This document shows positions 17,192 through 27,294 of a DNA stretch of 64,000 nucleotides, in pieces. Numbering within the stretch: the first letter of the stretch is position 1; each line of letters opens with the position of its first letter. Source of the stretch: Desulfatibacillum sp. (GTDB lineage Bacteria > Desulfobacterota > Desulfobacteria > Desulfobacterales > Desulfatibacillaceae). The stretch is taken from positions 1 through 64,000 of the forward strand of contig JAEINP010000025.1 of assembly GCA_016342355.1 (NCBI GenBank). Direction: 5' to 3'. Below the pieces are notes generated by a model. It was not told the origin of the DNA and did no database searches. It saw only the letters and a list, made by a program, of their open reading frames with translations. A program made the translations under genes and the position numbers.

Positions 17192-20100
17192 TTACAAATG
17201 AAGTGGGGGAGGAGCTTCCCTTTGGGGCAAAGAGGGTGAAAATTCCCCTTCTTGCCATGCAGGGCAATCATCCTTTTCCGGTGTATGTTCTTCCAAGCGC
17301 CTGCCCAGTGCGGGCTCCACCTCCACACGGTTAGGCCAATACCCCTGCCACAGATACCTGACCACCCTTCTCAGGTCGTTGAGGATCATCAGCAGACACG
17401 GTATCAGCACCAGAGTCAATATGGTGGCGAAAAGCACCCCTGCAGCCAGGGAAATAGCCATGGGGATGAGAAACCTGGCCTGGAGATCATTTTCCATCAG
17501 CAAAGGAGTCAAGCCTCCCACCGTGGACAAGGTGGTCAAAAAGATTGCCCGGAAGCGCCTTCCCGCCCCCTTGATAATGGCCTCCCTAAACCCCATGCCT
17601 TCCGCCAGGTTTTCGTTGATCCGCTCTATAAGCACAATGGCGTCGTTCACCACCACCCCGGCAAGGGCCACCGCACCAAAGGCGCTCATTATGGACAAGT
17701 CGTACCCCAAAAGCATATGGCCGAACACTCCTCCGATAATTCCAAAGGGCACCGTGACCATAATAATAAAGGGCTGAACATAAGAACGGAATATGATGGC
17801 GATAATCACAAAGATGCCCAAAAGAGCCAAAGGAAAACCGATCATGAGGCTGCCAAAGGATTCCCTCGATTTTTTCTGCTCACCCTGGACAGCAACCAAC
17901 ATGCCAGGATACTTTTGTTTCAATTCCGGAAAAAAGGACGCATTTATCTCGCTAATGATTTCCGTGGTGTTGGCCTTGTTGGAATCCACCCCCGCACTCA
18001 CCGCAACACGCCGCAAACCGTCGGTACGGGTGATCTTGGAGTATCCGGGGGAAAAGGACACATTAGCAACGGAATACAACGGCACTTCCGAACCATCCGG
18101 TGTCCGCACACGCATGGCTGAAAGATCGGAAAGACGGCTTCTCTCGTCCTGGGTATATCGAACTTTCACCCGCACGTCGTCACGGCCCCTCTGGAGCCGG
18201 ACCGCCTCGGTCCCATAATATCCGGAATTGACCTGACGAGCCAAATCCGTGACCGTAAGGCCCAGGGTTCTGGCTTCGGGCTTGAGTTCCAGACGCATTT
18301 CATTCTTTCCCGCAGCATAATCCGAACGGATCTGGTTCACCCCCTCGTAGGTTCCTAGCTTGTCCATGAGTTCTTCGGAAGCCGCCACGATCCGGTCCAT
18401 ATCCCGGCCCTGGAGCCACACCTCAATGGGCGCTCCCGGGGGTCCTGCGGACAGGCCCGTAAAAGTAAGGGATTTTACTCCTGGAATAACGCCGATTTCC
18501 TCTTCCCACTGGACCATAAGATCCTTGGAATGAACACCCCGGAATTCCGAGTCCAGCATAATGGCCTGGACCCCGCCCAGGTGCGGCCCGGTCTCGGGTA
18601 TGTCCCCAATAGTCTGGCCCACCAGCGAAAGCCTGCTCTTAAGCATAGGCTCCCCGGTAAGGGTGTCTGTTTTATCCGCAAGCCTTTTCAGTGCTTCATC
18701 GATTTGCTCCACAGCCTGCTTGGTGACCGCCGGAGGAGTGCCTTGGGGCATTTCTATATTTGCGGTCATGACAAACCCGTCCACCTCGGGAAATACCTGG
18801 AACTTGAGAAAGCCCCCATTAACCAAACCAATGGTGAACATAAGGGTGGCTATGGCAAGGCAAAGGCTCACATAGCGCCACGACAGGGCTTTTTCCAAAA
18901 CCGGCATGTAAATATATTTGACAAAGGCTTCCAGGCCCCTGGCAAAGCTGTCGGTAAAGGCGTTCCAGCCCCGCACCAAGGCATACTTGCTCTTTTCAGA
19001 AGCATTGGGGTCCGGCAAATGGGATAGGTGGGCGGGCATGAGTATCAAACACTCAAACAAACTGATGGCCAAACATGCAATGACGACCACTGGTAAAACC
19101 GCAATGAACTTGCCCATGATCCCGCCCACGAACATGAGAGGGATGAAAGCCACAATGGTGGTCAGGACAGCCGCTATGACCGGAAGCCCCACCTCCATGA
19201 CCCCGTTGACAGACGCCTCCAAAGGCCCTTCGCCGTTTTGCCTGTGCTGGTAAATGGATTCCCCCACCACAATGGCGTCGTCCACCACAATCCCCAACAC
19301 CAAAATAAACCCGAATAGGGAAATCATATTGATGGTGGCGCCCAGAGCCCAACAGATCACCAAGGCCCCGGCCATGGATATGGGTATGCCCATGCCTCCC
19401 CAAAAGGAAAGGCGGGCGTTTAAAAATAAAAACAACAAAAGCAGAACCAGAACAAGACCCATCATGCCGTTTTTGGTCAGCAGATTGATACGGGCCTTAA
19501 GCATGTCCGTGCTCTCGTAAAGCAGGCCGATCTTTACCCCGGGGGGGATATTTTTTTGTTTGTCCTCCAGATACTTGTGTACGGTTTCGGAAATAGCAAT
19601 GGAATCCTCTTCCGAGGTCTTGAACACATGCACTAAAACGGCCCTTTGGCCGTCTATGTTCGCCAGAACCGGATCCTCCGTGAAGTCGTCGCGTATGGCG
19701 GCGATGCGGTCCAGGGTGATAATATCTCCATCCGGCTTGGCCAGCACGACAATTTCCGAGAGCTCCTTGCCTGTGTACTTGCGGCCCAGGGTGCGAACCC
19801 GAATCTCCTCGCCCAGGGTCCTGATGGTTCCGCCCGCCAGGTTCAGGTTGCTCCGGGTCACTGCTCCCGCCACCTGATCGAACGTGAGGCCGTATTCCTG
19901 CAAACGCTCTTCGGACACCTCAATGCCGATCTCGTATTCCCGGGCGCCGAAAACACCTACCTGGGAAATCCCGGGCAGGGCCTTTAACTCATCCTCCACA
20001 TCATTGGCCCATTCCTTGAGCCCTCGCTCCGAAAGATCCCCGGAAAGATACAGGAGCATGACAATGTCTTTGAGGGGAAGATCGGTGATGATGGGTTTTT

Positions 20101-20470
20101 CCGCGTCCACGGGCAAGTTGGAAATGGCGTCCACCTTGCTCCGGACCTTGTCCAGCACTTCCAGGACATCAAAGCCTTCCTTCACTTCAATGAGAGCTGT
20201 GCCCCCGTTTTCCACGGAATAGGTGGTGAACTGCTTGACTCCCTCCACTCCGTCCACAGCCTCCTCAATCTTGCGGCAAATCCCTTCCTCCACCTCTTCA
20301 GGGTCCGCACCCGGATAGGCGACCTCCACAGTGATCATGTCCAGGGAAAACTCGGGAAAGGTCTCCTTGATCATCATAAAACCGGCCAGAATGCCGCCCA
20401 GGATAATCATGATCAGGATCACATTGGCGAAAACAGTATTCCTGGCGAAAGCTTCAATTATCCGTCTCAT
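17192..20470 (-). CDS. RND-family inner-membrane efflux transporter
   Basis: A 1092-residue AcrB/MexB-superfamily pump. It has the N-terminal transmembrane helix, a large porter domain, and the core helix with VVDDAIVVGES, whose Asp pair forms the proton relay. The second half repeats the topology (VVVNDAIVLIERINEN). The C-terminal about 60 residues are a charged, proline-rich tail (EVEPALGRRLEEHTPEKDD onwards) beyond the last helix. Sequence features are closer to the general HAE-type than to heavy-metal CusA pumps. The start overlaps the adaptor stop by 4 nt, so the two are made together. The substrate is unknown; the MarR gene at the operon head suggests phenolic, aromatic or drug-like compounds. 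Confidence 0.93.
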   Translation of the reverse strand: MRRIIEAFARNTVFANVILIMIILGGILAGFMMIKETFPEFSLDMITVEVAYPGADPEEVEEGICRKIEEAVDGVEGVKQFTTYSVENGGTALIEVKEGFDVLEVLDKVRSKVDAISNLPVDAEKPIITDLPLKDIVMLLYLSGDLSERGLKEWANDVEDELKALPGISQVGVFGAREYEIGIEVSEERLQEYGLTFDQVAGAVTRSNLNLAGGTIRTLGEEIRVRTLGRKYTGKELSEIVVLAKPDGDIITLDRIAAIRDDFTEDPVLANIDGQRAVLVHVFKTSEEDSIAISETVHKYLEDKQKNIPPGVKIGLLYESTDMLKARINLLTKNGMMGLVLVLLLLFLFLNARLSFWGGMGIPISMAGALVICWALGATINMISLFGFILVLGIVVDDAIVVGESIYQHRQNGEGPLEASVNGVMEVGLPVIAAVLTTIVAFIPLMFVGGIMGKFIAVLPVVVIACLAISLFECLILMPAHLSHLPDPNASEKSKYALVRGWNAFTDSFARGLEAFVKYIYMPVLEKALSWRYVSLCLAIATLMFTIGLVNGGFLKFQVFPEVDGFVMTANIEMPQGTPPAVTKQAVEQIDEALKRLADKTDTLTGEPMLKSRLSLVGQTIGDIPETGPHLGGVQAIMLDSEFRGVHSKDLMVQWEEEIGVIPGVKSLTFTGLSAGPPGAPIEVWLQGRDMDRIVAASEELMDKLGTYEGVNQIRSDYAAGKNEMRLELKPEARTLGLTVTDLARQVNSGYYGTEAVRLQRGRDDVRVKVRYTQDERSRLSDLSAMRVRTPDGSEVPLYSVANVSFSPGYSKITRTDGLRRVAVSAGVDSNKANTTEIISEINASFFPELKQKYPGMLVAVQGEQKKSRESFGSLMIGFPLALLGIFVIIAIIFRSYVQPFIIMVTVPFGIIGGVFGHMLLGYDLSIMSAFGAVALAGVVVNDAIVLIERINENLAEGMGFREAIIKGAGRRFRAIFLTTLSTVGGLTPLLMENDLQARFLIPMAISLAAGVLFATILTLVLIPCLLMILNDLRRVVRYLWQGYWPNRVEVEPALGRRLEEHTPEKDDCPAWQEGEFSPSLPQREAPPPLHL

Positions 20471-21816
20471 GATGCATTATCCCCTTCTTGCCTGTTCAAT
20501 ATTTCCAGCAGGGAGTTTTCCAGAGGATCGATCAGACGCGTGGTCACCACCTGGTCTCCCGGCGCCAGACCTTGCGAAATGTAGGCGGTTTCCCCCTGAA
20601 CCCGCTCCACCGTGACAGGCACTGTCTTGAGACGGAGATCATTGCTGATGTAAACCGTGTTTTCAAAACTGACCGCCCAACGGGGGAGTTCCATGACGCC
20701 TTGCATGGTCTTTCCGGGAATATTGACAGCGCAGAACATCCCCTCCACCAAGGGAAGCTGGTCCCCATCCCGGGACAGGGCCTTTTCTCCAGGAACCTGG
20801 ACACTCACGGTCAGGGTGCGGGTTTTGTTGTCAAAGGCCACAACCCGGTCCAGAATGCCCTCCCAGTAATGGCCGTTTTTATCCTCGGTCCAGCGGATCT
20901 CACAGGGGGCCTGCACCAGACTACCGAACCAGGCCGTGTCCTGAAGACCGGCATTTTCCTTAAACTGAAGCCAATCCCTGGCGTCCCTGCTGTCCAGGGG
21001 CACATGGATCTCCAACACGGAATCGTCCGCCAGGGTCAGAACCGGGGCGCCCGGCTGCACAAACTGGCCTGGATCTATTGCCTTGGCCACCACCCGTCCG
21101 TCAAAGGGCGCACGGACCTTGGTGCGCTCCAGGTCGGCCTTGGCTGTCCTGAGACGGGCTCGGGCCGATTCCAGGGCGCTCCGGGTCTCCTGGATCTGTA
21201 TGGGATATAAATCCACAGCCAGGGACACTTGGTCCGCCATGTCCGCAGCGGAATTAAAGGCGCTCTCCGCCCTGTCCAGCCCGGACTGGGTCCCCACCTT
21301 GCTCTTTTCAAAAAGGGTGCGCACCCTTTCATACTCCGCCTTGGCCAAATCCCGGTTTCGAGCAATAGTCTTTAAGCGTTCACTGTCCATGGACTGCTGC
21401 TTTTGCAAACGTTCAATGGTATTGTTGGTCTGGGCCACCGTTGCGGCAGCCACTTCATAGGCGGATTGGTAATTGGTGGGATCAATCTCAAAAAGAATCT
21501 CTCCCCGGGGGATCCGTTTTCCCTCTTCCAGATCAGGATGGACCCGGATTACTTTCCCCCCCACCTCAGGCGCCAGTTTGACCATGTCCTTGGCCTTGGC
21601 GCTCCCCGTGCCGGTTATGATGACCAGCCGATCATCAGGCTGGACTTCCATGACCTCCACCTTCAACGCCCGCTCCCCATTCTCCGCAGCCTTGGGAGGC
21701 GTCTTCATGGCGGTTAGAATGCTTTTAGCCGCAGCTCCGGCCCAAAGAATGAGCGCACACACCACCACCCGGGTAATTATCATCACAGCTTTGTTAGGTT
21801 CACCACGCTTTTCCAT
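20467..21816 (-). CDS. RND periplasmic adaptor (membrane fusion protein)
   Basis: A 449-residue HlyD/AcrA-like adaptor: an N-terminal membrane anchor (about 8-30), a lipoyl-type half-motif (DMVKLAPEVGGKVIRVHPDLEEG), a long coiled-coil hairpin (about 105-200), the second lipoyl half (KVRAPFDGRVVAKAIDPGQ) and beta-barrel domains. It bridges the RND pump and the TolC channel. I prefer ATG 21816, which gives a normal short cytoplasmic tail before the anchor; a TTG at 21867 would add 17 residues and begins 6 nt from the marR stop. Its stop overlaps the pump gene by 4 nt. Confidence 0.92.
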   Translation of the reverse strand: MEKRGEPNKAVMIITRVVVCALILWAGAAAKSILTAMKTPPKAAENGERALKVEVMEVQPDDRLVIITGTGSAKAKDMVKLAPEVGGKVIRVHPDLEEGKRIPRGEILFEIDPTNYQSAYEVAAATVAQTNNTIERLQKQQSMDSERLKTIARNRDLAKAEYERVRTLFEKSKVGTQSGLDRAESAFNSAADMADQVSLAVDLYPIQIQETRSALESARARLRTAKADLERTKVRAPFDGRVVAKAIDPGQFVQPGAPVLTLADDSVLEIHVPLDSRDARDWLQFKENAGLQDTAWFGSLVQAPCEIRWTEDKNGHYWEGILDRVVAFDNKTRTLTVSVQVPGEKALSRDGDQLPLVEGMFCAVNIPGKTMQGVMELPRWAVSFENTVYISNDLRLKTVPVTVERVQGETAYISQGLAPGDQVVTTRLIDPLENSLLEILNRQEGDNAS

Positions 21817-21872
21817 GCTTGACCACCTGCCACCTTTTAGGATTACTTGTGCATCCCCTGACTGCAAACCGG

Positions 21873-22436
21873 TCAGGAATCTTTGCCGCCACCGACTTCA
21901 TGCATACTCTCAGGAACGGCCTTTGAGCCCCTCCTCTTCATCTGGGTCCGGAAAATACTTTCCCACCCAACCAGATCATCTTTGTTCATGGCCTTCCGTA
22001 TTTCACCGAACACTTCGATCCATTTCCGTGTGGTTTCCGGGCCGATTTTGTCCACAATGTCCGCAAAAACAACCAAACCCGTTTCCTCAAACTCCTGCAT
22101 GGCCCCGTCAATTTTAGGAGACATGCACACCATGACTTTTCGCCTGTCTTCCTCGCAATGCCTGCGCTGGAAAATTCCCTTTTCCACCAACCGATCCACC
22201 ATCACCGATACCGAGGGCGGCGATACATCCAAGGCCTCCGCCAGTTGGGAAATGGTGACCTCACCCCGGGCCTGGACCGCGAAAACTGCGTGCATCTGGG
22301 GAAGGGTCAGGCTTTCCAGGCCGCTCCGTTTGGCAAACCAAGCGGATTTTCGCTGAGCCCGGAACATGAGATCCCGCATCATCACCACACTGGAAAAAAT
22401 AAACCGGGCCTGTTCCATGGTTTCGTCATTAGACAT
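21873..22436 (-). CDS. MarR-family transcriptional regulator
   Basis: A 187-residue winged-helix regulator. The core helix-turn-helix and wing read VTISQLAEALDVSPPSVSVMVDRLVEKG followed by FQRRHCEEDRRKVMV, the classical MarR wing with acidic and basic residues. It heads the efflux operon and probably represses it until a small ligand binds. The C-terminal about 30 residues are an extra basic tail. A strong palindrome lies just upstream (22464-22482) in the intergenic region shared with the divergent MFS gene, so both directions may be under its control. Confidence 0.92.
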   Translation of the reverse strand: MSNDETMEQARFIFSSVVMMRDLMFRAQRKSAWFAKRSGLESLTLPQMHAVFAVQARGEVTISQLAEALDVSPPSVSVMVDRLVEKGIFQRRHCEEDRRKVMVCMSPKIDGAMQEFEETGLVVFADIVDKIGPETTRKWIEVFGEIRKAMNKDDLVGWESIFRTQMKRRGSKAVPESMHEVGGGKDS

Positions 22437-22463
22437 TGAATTTTACCTTTCAAATCAATTAAC

Positions 22464-22498
22464 TATTTTAATAATTAAAATATCAAATTGTTTCGATA
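22464..22498. promoter_or_regulatory. Candidate MarR operator: two adjacent AT-rich palindromes
   Basis: TATTTTAAT-A-ATTAAAATA (22464-22482) is a perfect 9-bp-arm palindrome with a single central base. A second, weaker dyad (TATC...GATA, 22481-22498) adjoins it. The pair starts 28 bases before the marR start codon, where the marR promoter is expected, and lies in the divergent region before the MFS gene. That placement fits autorepression. Confidence 0.6.
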
Positions 22499-22707
22499 AT
22501 CTAATAATTAAATAAGGCTATCTTTGTCAACAGCAATCTCCTTTGTCTAAAAATCCTTTCCGCCAAAAGCAACTTTCTTTGGAACCATCTATTTGAAATC
22601 ACAGCAATTCAATTTTATTATGCGGTGTGCTATTTTTTTGTTGGGAATCCTGGCCGATTTGTGTGGTATGAAAAAGCCGACCAAGGACCCATGCCCAGGA
22701 GGCCCCA

Positions 22708-23847
22708 GTGGAACCCGCAGACACCAAAAAAATGTATGTGTTTTTGATGGTTTTGACCATTGCTTCCGCTTTGGGGCTCCAAAGCTGGATGACCCTGTTT
22801 AACAATTTCGCCGTGGAAAAGGTGGGCCTGGACGGCCAGCATGTGGGCGTTATCCAGTCTGTGCGCGAAATTCCCGGTTTTTTGTCCCTTTTGGCCATCT
22901 ACGTCATGCTCATCATGAAGGAGCACCGCCTATCCGCCTTATCCATCCTGCTTTTGGGCGCGGGTGTGGCGTCCACGGGCCTTTTTCCTTCCTTTGCAGG
23001 CCTTTTGTGCGCCACGTTGGTGATGAGCTTCGGTTTCCATTATTTCGAGACCACCAACCAGTCCCTGACTCTCCAATATTTTGACCAGACAACCAGCCCC
23101 AAAGTTTTTGGCAGGTTGCGCAGCCTGGCCTCAGGAGCCAACATTGTAGTGGGGGCGTCTATTTATGGTTTGTCTTATATATTGGATTACCGGGGGATTT
23201 ATCTGGTTTTCGGCGGGGTGGTGATAGCAACCGGGGCATGGGGCATGACCAGGAATCCCGTCAGCAAGAATCTCATACCTCAGCGCAAAAAAATGATTCT
23301 GAAAAAGGCCTACTGGCTCTATTACTTCCTTACCTTCATGGCCGGTGCAAGACGCCAGATTTTTATCGCCTTCGCCGTGTTCCTTATGGTCCAGCGTTTC
23401 GGCTATACCATCAAAGAGATCACCATCCTGTTTTTAATAAACAATCTGGTGAACTACTTTTTGGCGCCAATCATCGGCAAGTCCATCCTCCGTTTTGGAG
23501 AGCGCAAGGTGCTAAGCCTGGAGTACGCCAGCCTGATTCTGGTTTTCGTGGCCTACGCCACGGTCCAAAACAAGACAGCCATTGGAGTGATATATATCCT
23601 GGACCATATTTTCTTTAATTTCGCCATTGCCATCAGGACGTATTTTCAAAAGATTGGGGATCCCCGGGATATTGCGCCCACCATGGCGGTGGGATTTACC
23701 ATAAACCATATTGCTGCGGTTGTTTTGCCTGCTCTGGGTGGTTTGCTTTGGATGGTGGACTACCGCATCCCCTTTTATGCGGGCGCGGTCATGAGCTTGG
23801 TTTCCCTCATGGCGGTTCAGGCTATCCGGACCGGGCAAAATCCCTAA
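22708..23847 (+). CDS. Major facilitator superfamily transporter
   Basis: A 379-residue integral membrane protein with about eleven to twelve hydrophobic segments spread over its length, for example VFLMVLTIASALGL, LSILLLGAGVAS and FVAYATV. The mid-protein RLRSLASGANIVVGASIYG resembles the MFS cytoplasmic loop. The start is GTG 22708 with CAGGAGG before it. It is divergent from the marR-efflux operon across a 271-base region containing the putative MarR operator, so co-regulation is plausible. The substrate cannot be inferred. It is convergent with the P-loop ATPase gene, with a 37-base gap and no obvious terminator. Confidence 0.8.
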   Translation: MEPADTKKMYVFLMVLTIASALGLQSWMTLFNNFAVEKVGLDGQHVGVIQSVREIPGFLSLLAIYVMLIMKEHRLSALSILLLGAGVASTGLFPSFAGLLCATLVMSFGFHYFETTNQSLTLQYFDQTTSPKVFGRLRSLASGANIVVGASIYGLSYILDYRGIYLVFGGVVIATGAWGMTRNPVSKNLIPQRKKMILKKAYWLYYFLTFMAGARRQIFIAFAVFLMVQRFGYTIKEITILFLINNLVNYFLAPIIGKSILRFGERKVLSLEYASLILVFVAYATVQNKTAIGVIYILDHIFFNFAIAIRTYFQKIGDPRDIAPTMAVGFTINHIAAVVLPALGGLLWMVDYRIPFYAGAVMSLVSLMAVQAIRTGQNP

Positions 23848-23884
23848 GGAGTCCTGCCCGGCCGGTTAAATCACTAACAAAGAA

Positions 23885-24703
23885 CTATTTTCCCGGTTCC
23901 CCGTCCTTGATGAGCAGGGAGGAAGGGTCCAGATACAAACTGGGTTTTTCTTCCAGTTCTTCAGGAGTTTTAATCGGTTTCACCAAAACCTGGGAACCTT
24001 CGGGGGTGAGCTGGAGGGCGGCGTCAAAGAGGTCCGCAACGTCCGCGAAGTTATCAGGCACAGGCTGTTCATCCGTAACATCATCCCTATGGGTACGCAC
24101 GGCAAACCAGACCCTCAGGTTGTTTTCCCGGGCAACAATTTTCATCTCGTTCAGGAGTTCCCGCACTTCCTGGTCAAAGGAAAGCCCGTCCACCAAAACC
24201 ACCTGGGGATAAAAAATACCCTGTTCGGTGAGGTCGGTGATCCGTTCTTCCAGGCGGGGGATGGAGAATCCCTCGGCATTGAAGGTCATGATGAACCGGT
24301 GGGGCAAAATGGCTTCCCACAGGTCATTGGTATTGGTCAGTTGATACTGTTTTCCTACGTGGTTGAAGACTTCTTCATACCAAAGGCATACCTTACTTAC
24401 AGGCTGATCCAGGCTGATGTGCAGCACATTGATTTCCCGAAGCAGGCTGTCCAGGGCAATCTGCACCAGAACAGCGGTCTTGCCAACGCCAGCCCTTGCC
24501 AGTACGGCCCCAAAACCTCCGGAAGGCAGAATGTGGCCAGCTTCACCACCGATCAAACGCAACGGATTTTTCAAGATAATCTCCTTTTTGAGCATGGAAA
24601 GAGATCTTTCCCTCAAATATATCACCCGGCCCTTGCCGGACGGGAGTACAGCACCCTGCGCGGAGAACGCCAGGGGGCGTGTGGACTCTATGTCAGGACT
24701 CAT
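23885..24703 (-). CDS. RecA/KaiC-like P-loop ATPase of unknown function
   Basis: A 272-residue soluble ATPase. The Walker A motif is ARAGVGKTA (about residues 69-77), preceded by a beta-strand (GGFGAVL). A Walker B-like [10 protein letters not shown] and a sensor-like [11 protein letters not shown] follow, in the order of the RecA/DnaB/KaiC fold. There is no DNA-binding or circadian domain. ATG 24703 is supported by its 4-nt ATGA overlap with the upstream EF-G gene; an internal Met at 24595 is possible. Close coupling to an elongation factor suggests a role linked to translation or to EF-G control, but nothing in the sequence proves it. Confidence 0.65.
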   Translation of the reverse strand: MSPDIESTRPLAFSAQGAVLPSGKGRVIYLRERSLSMLKKEIILKNPLRLIGGEAGHILPSGGFGAVLARAGVGKTAVLVQIALDSLLREINVLHISLDQPVSKVCLWYEEVFNHVGKQYQLTNTNDLWEAILPHRFIMTFNAEGFSIPRLEERITDLTEQGIFYPQVVLVDGLSFDQEVRELLNEMKIVARENNLRVWFAVRTHRDDVTDEQPVPDNFADVADLFDAALQLTPEGSQVLVKPIKTPEELEEKPSLYLDPSSLLIKDGEPGK

Positions 24704-26793
24704 GCGACTTTTGATTTATCCTTCTTGGCCAGTGCGGCCTTTTCTATCAGTTCCTCGGCCACGCCCTTGGGCGCCTTGCGGTAGGAGGCGAACTCCATGG
24801 TGAACTGGGCTTTTCCCTGGGTGGAGGAACGGAGCACAGTAGAGTACCCGAACATTTCCGCCAGGGGCACCTCGGCCTCTACAAAGCACAGGGTGTCCTG
24901 ATCCTGCGTGCCCAGGATGATGCCGCGCCGTTGGTTCAGCAATCCCATAACCGCGCCCTGGTATTCCGGAGGAGTTTCCACTTCCACCTTCATGATGGGT
25001 TCCAGAATGGCCGGATTTGTTTTGAAGTATATGTCCCGGAAAGCGCCCCGAGCCGCAGCCGCAAAAGCCATTTCCGAGGAGTCCACGGAGTGGGATGAGC
25101 CATCGTTGATGACAATTTTCACGCCCGTGATGGGGTATCCCAAAAGGGCGCCTTTTTCCATGCAGGAGGCGAAGCCCTTTTCCACAGCGGGAATATACTG
25201 AGTGGGAATGGAACCACCCACAATCTTGCTCTCGAAAACAAAATCCTCGCCCACGATAGGTTCCAGATACCCGGCCACCCGGCCGTATTGACCGGAACCG
25301 CCGGTTTGCTTTTTATGGGTGTAATTGAACTCCGCCCGCTGGGTGATGGTCTCGCGGTAGGCTACCTGGGGCTTACCCGTGGTGACTTCCGCGGCATATT
25401 CCCGGCGCATTCTTTCCACATAGACTTCCAAATGCAATTCGCCCATGCCGGAAATGATGGTTTCGTTGGTTTCCGGGTCCACCTTGGTGCGGAACGTGGG
25501 GTCTTCCTTGGTAAAACGGTTCAACGCCTTGGACATGTTGATCTGTGCTTTGTTGTCCGCAGGCTGGATAGCCAGGGAAATAACCGGCTCGGGCACATGC
25601 ATGCTGGTCATGGAATAGCTTAGGCTGGGATGGTTGAAGGTATCTCCCGAGGCGCAGTCCACGCCAAACAATGCGCCGATGGTGCCGGCATGGAGCATGT
25701 CCAAGTCTTCCATTTGATCCGCGTGCATGCGGGCCACCCGGCCCACCTTGACTTTTTTGCCGGTCCTGGCGTTCACAATGGTGTCGCCCTTGGCAAGGGC
25801 GCCCTGGTAAACCCGGATGTAAGTAAGCTGGCCGTAGCGCCCGTCTTCCAATTTGAAAGCCAGGGCTGTAAGAGGCTTGGAGGAATCTGCAATCAGCTCC
25901 ACGGTCTCTTCGTTGTTGTCCAGATCCACGGCGGTGTTCTGTACGTCACCCGGATTGGGTAAGTACTTGGTCACGCCATCCAGCAGGGGTTGCACCCCCT
26001 TGTTTTTGTATGCGGACCCCATGAACACCGGCGTGATACCCCTTTCCAGGGTACCCAGGCGAATGGCCTCCATGAGGACTGCCGGAGTGACTTCCCCTTC
26101 CAGTGCCTGCTCCATGAGTTCGTCCGAATACATGCTGGCGGTGTCAATAAGCTCTTCCCTGTGTTTTTCCACCTTTTCCAAAAGGTTGGCGGGAATTTCT
26201 TCCTCTCGGATTACTTCTCCGCTCTCCCCGTCAAAATACAGGGCCTTCATGCTCACCAGATCCACCACGCCCTCGAACTTGGCTTCCAGCCCAATGGGAA
26301 TCTGGATGGCAATGGCGTTGTGGCCCAGCTTGTCCCGCAACTGTCTGATGACCCGGAAGGGGTCAGCGCCGCTCCGGTCGCATTTATTCACAAAGGCCAC
26401 GGCTGGAACCTTGTAACGGGCCATCTGGCGGTCCACGGTGATGGACTGGCTTTGCACTCCGCCCACGGAACACAGGACCAGGATGCCGCCGTCCAGGACC
26501 CGGAGGGAGCGTTCCACCTCAATGGTGAAATCCACGTGGCCGGGGGTGTCAATGATGTTTATCTCGTGCCCCTTCCAGGTGCAGAATGTGGCGGCGCTGG
26601 CAATGGTGATGCCGCGCTCCTTCTCCAGCTCCATAAAATCCATGGTGGCGCCCACCCCGTCTTTGCCCTTCACATCATGGATAGAGTGAATTTTTTGGCA
26701 ATAGAATAGAATGCGTTCAGTGAGTGTGGTTTTTCCGGCGTCAATATGGGCGGAAATGCCAATGTTTCTGATTTTCTGAATATCGGGCTTCAT
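24700..26793 (-). CDS. fusA: Elongation factor G paralogue (mtEFG1/spd-type)
   Basis: A 697-residue translational GTPase with all five EF-G domains. G1 is [10 protein letters not shown]2 falls in [13 protein letters not shown]3 is DTPGHVDF and G4 is NKCD. The switch-proximal [14 protein letters not shown] is characteristic of the mitochondrial-EF-G1-like subfamily found in spirochaetes, planctomycetes and delta-proteobacteria, rather than the EF-G of the str operon. No rpsL, rpsG or tuf lies nearby, which supports a paralogue. It probably catalyses translocation or replaces the main EF-G under some conditions. A good sigma-70 promoter lies about 60 bases upstream. Confidence 0.92.
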   Translation of the reverse strand: MKPDIQKIRNIGISAHIDAGKTTLTERILFYCQKIHSIHDVKGKDGVGATMDFMELEKERGITIASAATFCTWKGHEINIIDTPGHVDFTIEVERSLRVLDGGILVLCSVGGVQSQSITVDRQMARYKVPAVAFVNKCDRSGADPFRVIRQLRDKLGHNAIAIQIPIGLEAKFEGVVDLVSMKALYFDGESGEVIREEEIPANLLEKVEKHREELIDTASMYSDELMEQALEGEVTPAVLMEAIRLGTLERGITPVFMGSAYKNKGVQPLLDGVTKYLPNPGDVQNTAVDLDNNEETVELIADSSKPLTALAFKLEDGRYGQLTYIRVYQGALAKGDTIVNARTGKKVKVGRVARMHADQMEDLDMLHAGTIGALFGVDCASGDTFNHPSLSYSMTSMHVPEPVISLAIQPADNKAQINMSKALNRFTKEDPTFRTKVDPETNETIISGMGELHLEVYVERMRREYAAEVTTGKPQVAYRETITQRAEFNYTHKKQTGGSGQYGRVAGYLEPIVGEDFVFESKIVGGSIPTQYIPAVEKGFASCMEKGALLGYPITGVKIVINDGSSHSVDSSEMAFAAAARGAFRDIYFKTNPAILEPIMKVEVETPPEYQGAVMGLLNQRRGIILGTQDQDTLCFVEAEVPLAEMFGYSTVLRSSTQGKAQFTMEFASYRKAPKGVAEELIEKAALAKKDKSKVA

Positions 26794-27294
26794 GTGTTCT
26801 TGTCCTTGTTCGCAAAATGATAACCCCCGCCGGATTGGGCAGGGGAAACTGCATGTATAATGTCATGGGAAAATTTTTGTCAACTAAAAAATACAGAGCC
26901 AACAAAACTTTTTCGCGCCCTTAACCCGGGCGCCAGTGTTTATAGATGGGTCCGGTTACAAACAGGTTAGGGCATTGCATGAATTCCGTTGACGAACCCT
27001 GAAATCCCAACCCTGATGATTTTTATGCAAAAACCGGCCCAAATCCGGGCGTATGCAACAATAAAACTGCTGCTCCACCCCAAAAAAAACCTTGAGACCC
27101 ACTACCCGCTGCACCGCATTTTCAAAGGAAGCAAAGACAGAAAACAGGCCCGGGCTTTCCGAAAAATGATGGATCCATATTGAAAACAACGATTCCTGCT
27201 TCCTCTCCTTGATAATCACCGGCAAAGAATAGTATGGTTTTCGCGGTTCTGCACACAGGTCCATACAACCTTATAGAGAGAATGCGGGCAAATC
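26794..27294. other. Intergenic region between fusA and the FeS-LuxR gene
   Basis: About 500 bases. The left part carries the fusA promoter and a C/G-rich hairpin in its leader (about 26824-26844). The remainder has no gene I can support. A 64-codon frame at 26989-27183 lacks a ribosome-binding site and resembles nothing known. The promoter of the downstream regulator was not identified with confidence. Confidence 0.4.
26854..26883 (-). promoter_or_regulatory. Sigma-70 promoter of fusA
   Basis: Read on the minus strand, a perfect TTGACA (26883-26878) is followed after 17-18 bases by TTATAC/TATACA (ending at 26854). The start codon of the EF-G gene is about 60 bases downstream. Confidence 0.65.

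Noticed and set aside
15800-22436. Heavy-metal (Cus-type) efflux system
   Set aside because: No methionine-rich metal sites or metal regulator were seen; the MarR regulator and pump motifs fit general organic-compound efflux better.
26989-27183. 64-codon ORF before the FeS-LuxR gene
   Set aside because: No Shine-Dalgarno site, no similarity to known proteins, composition of non-coding DNA.
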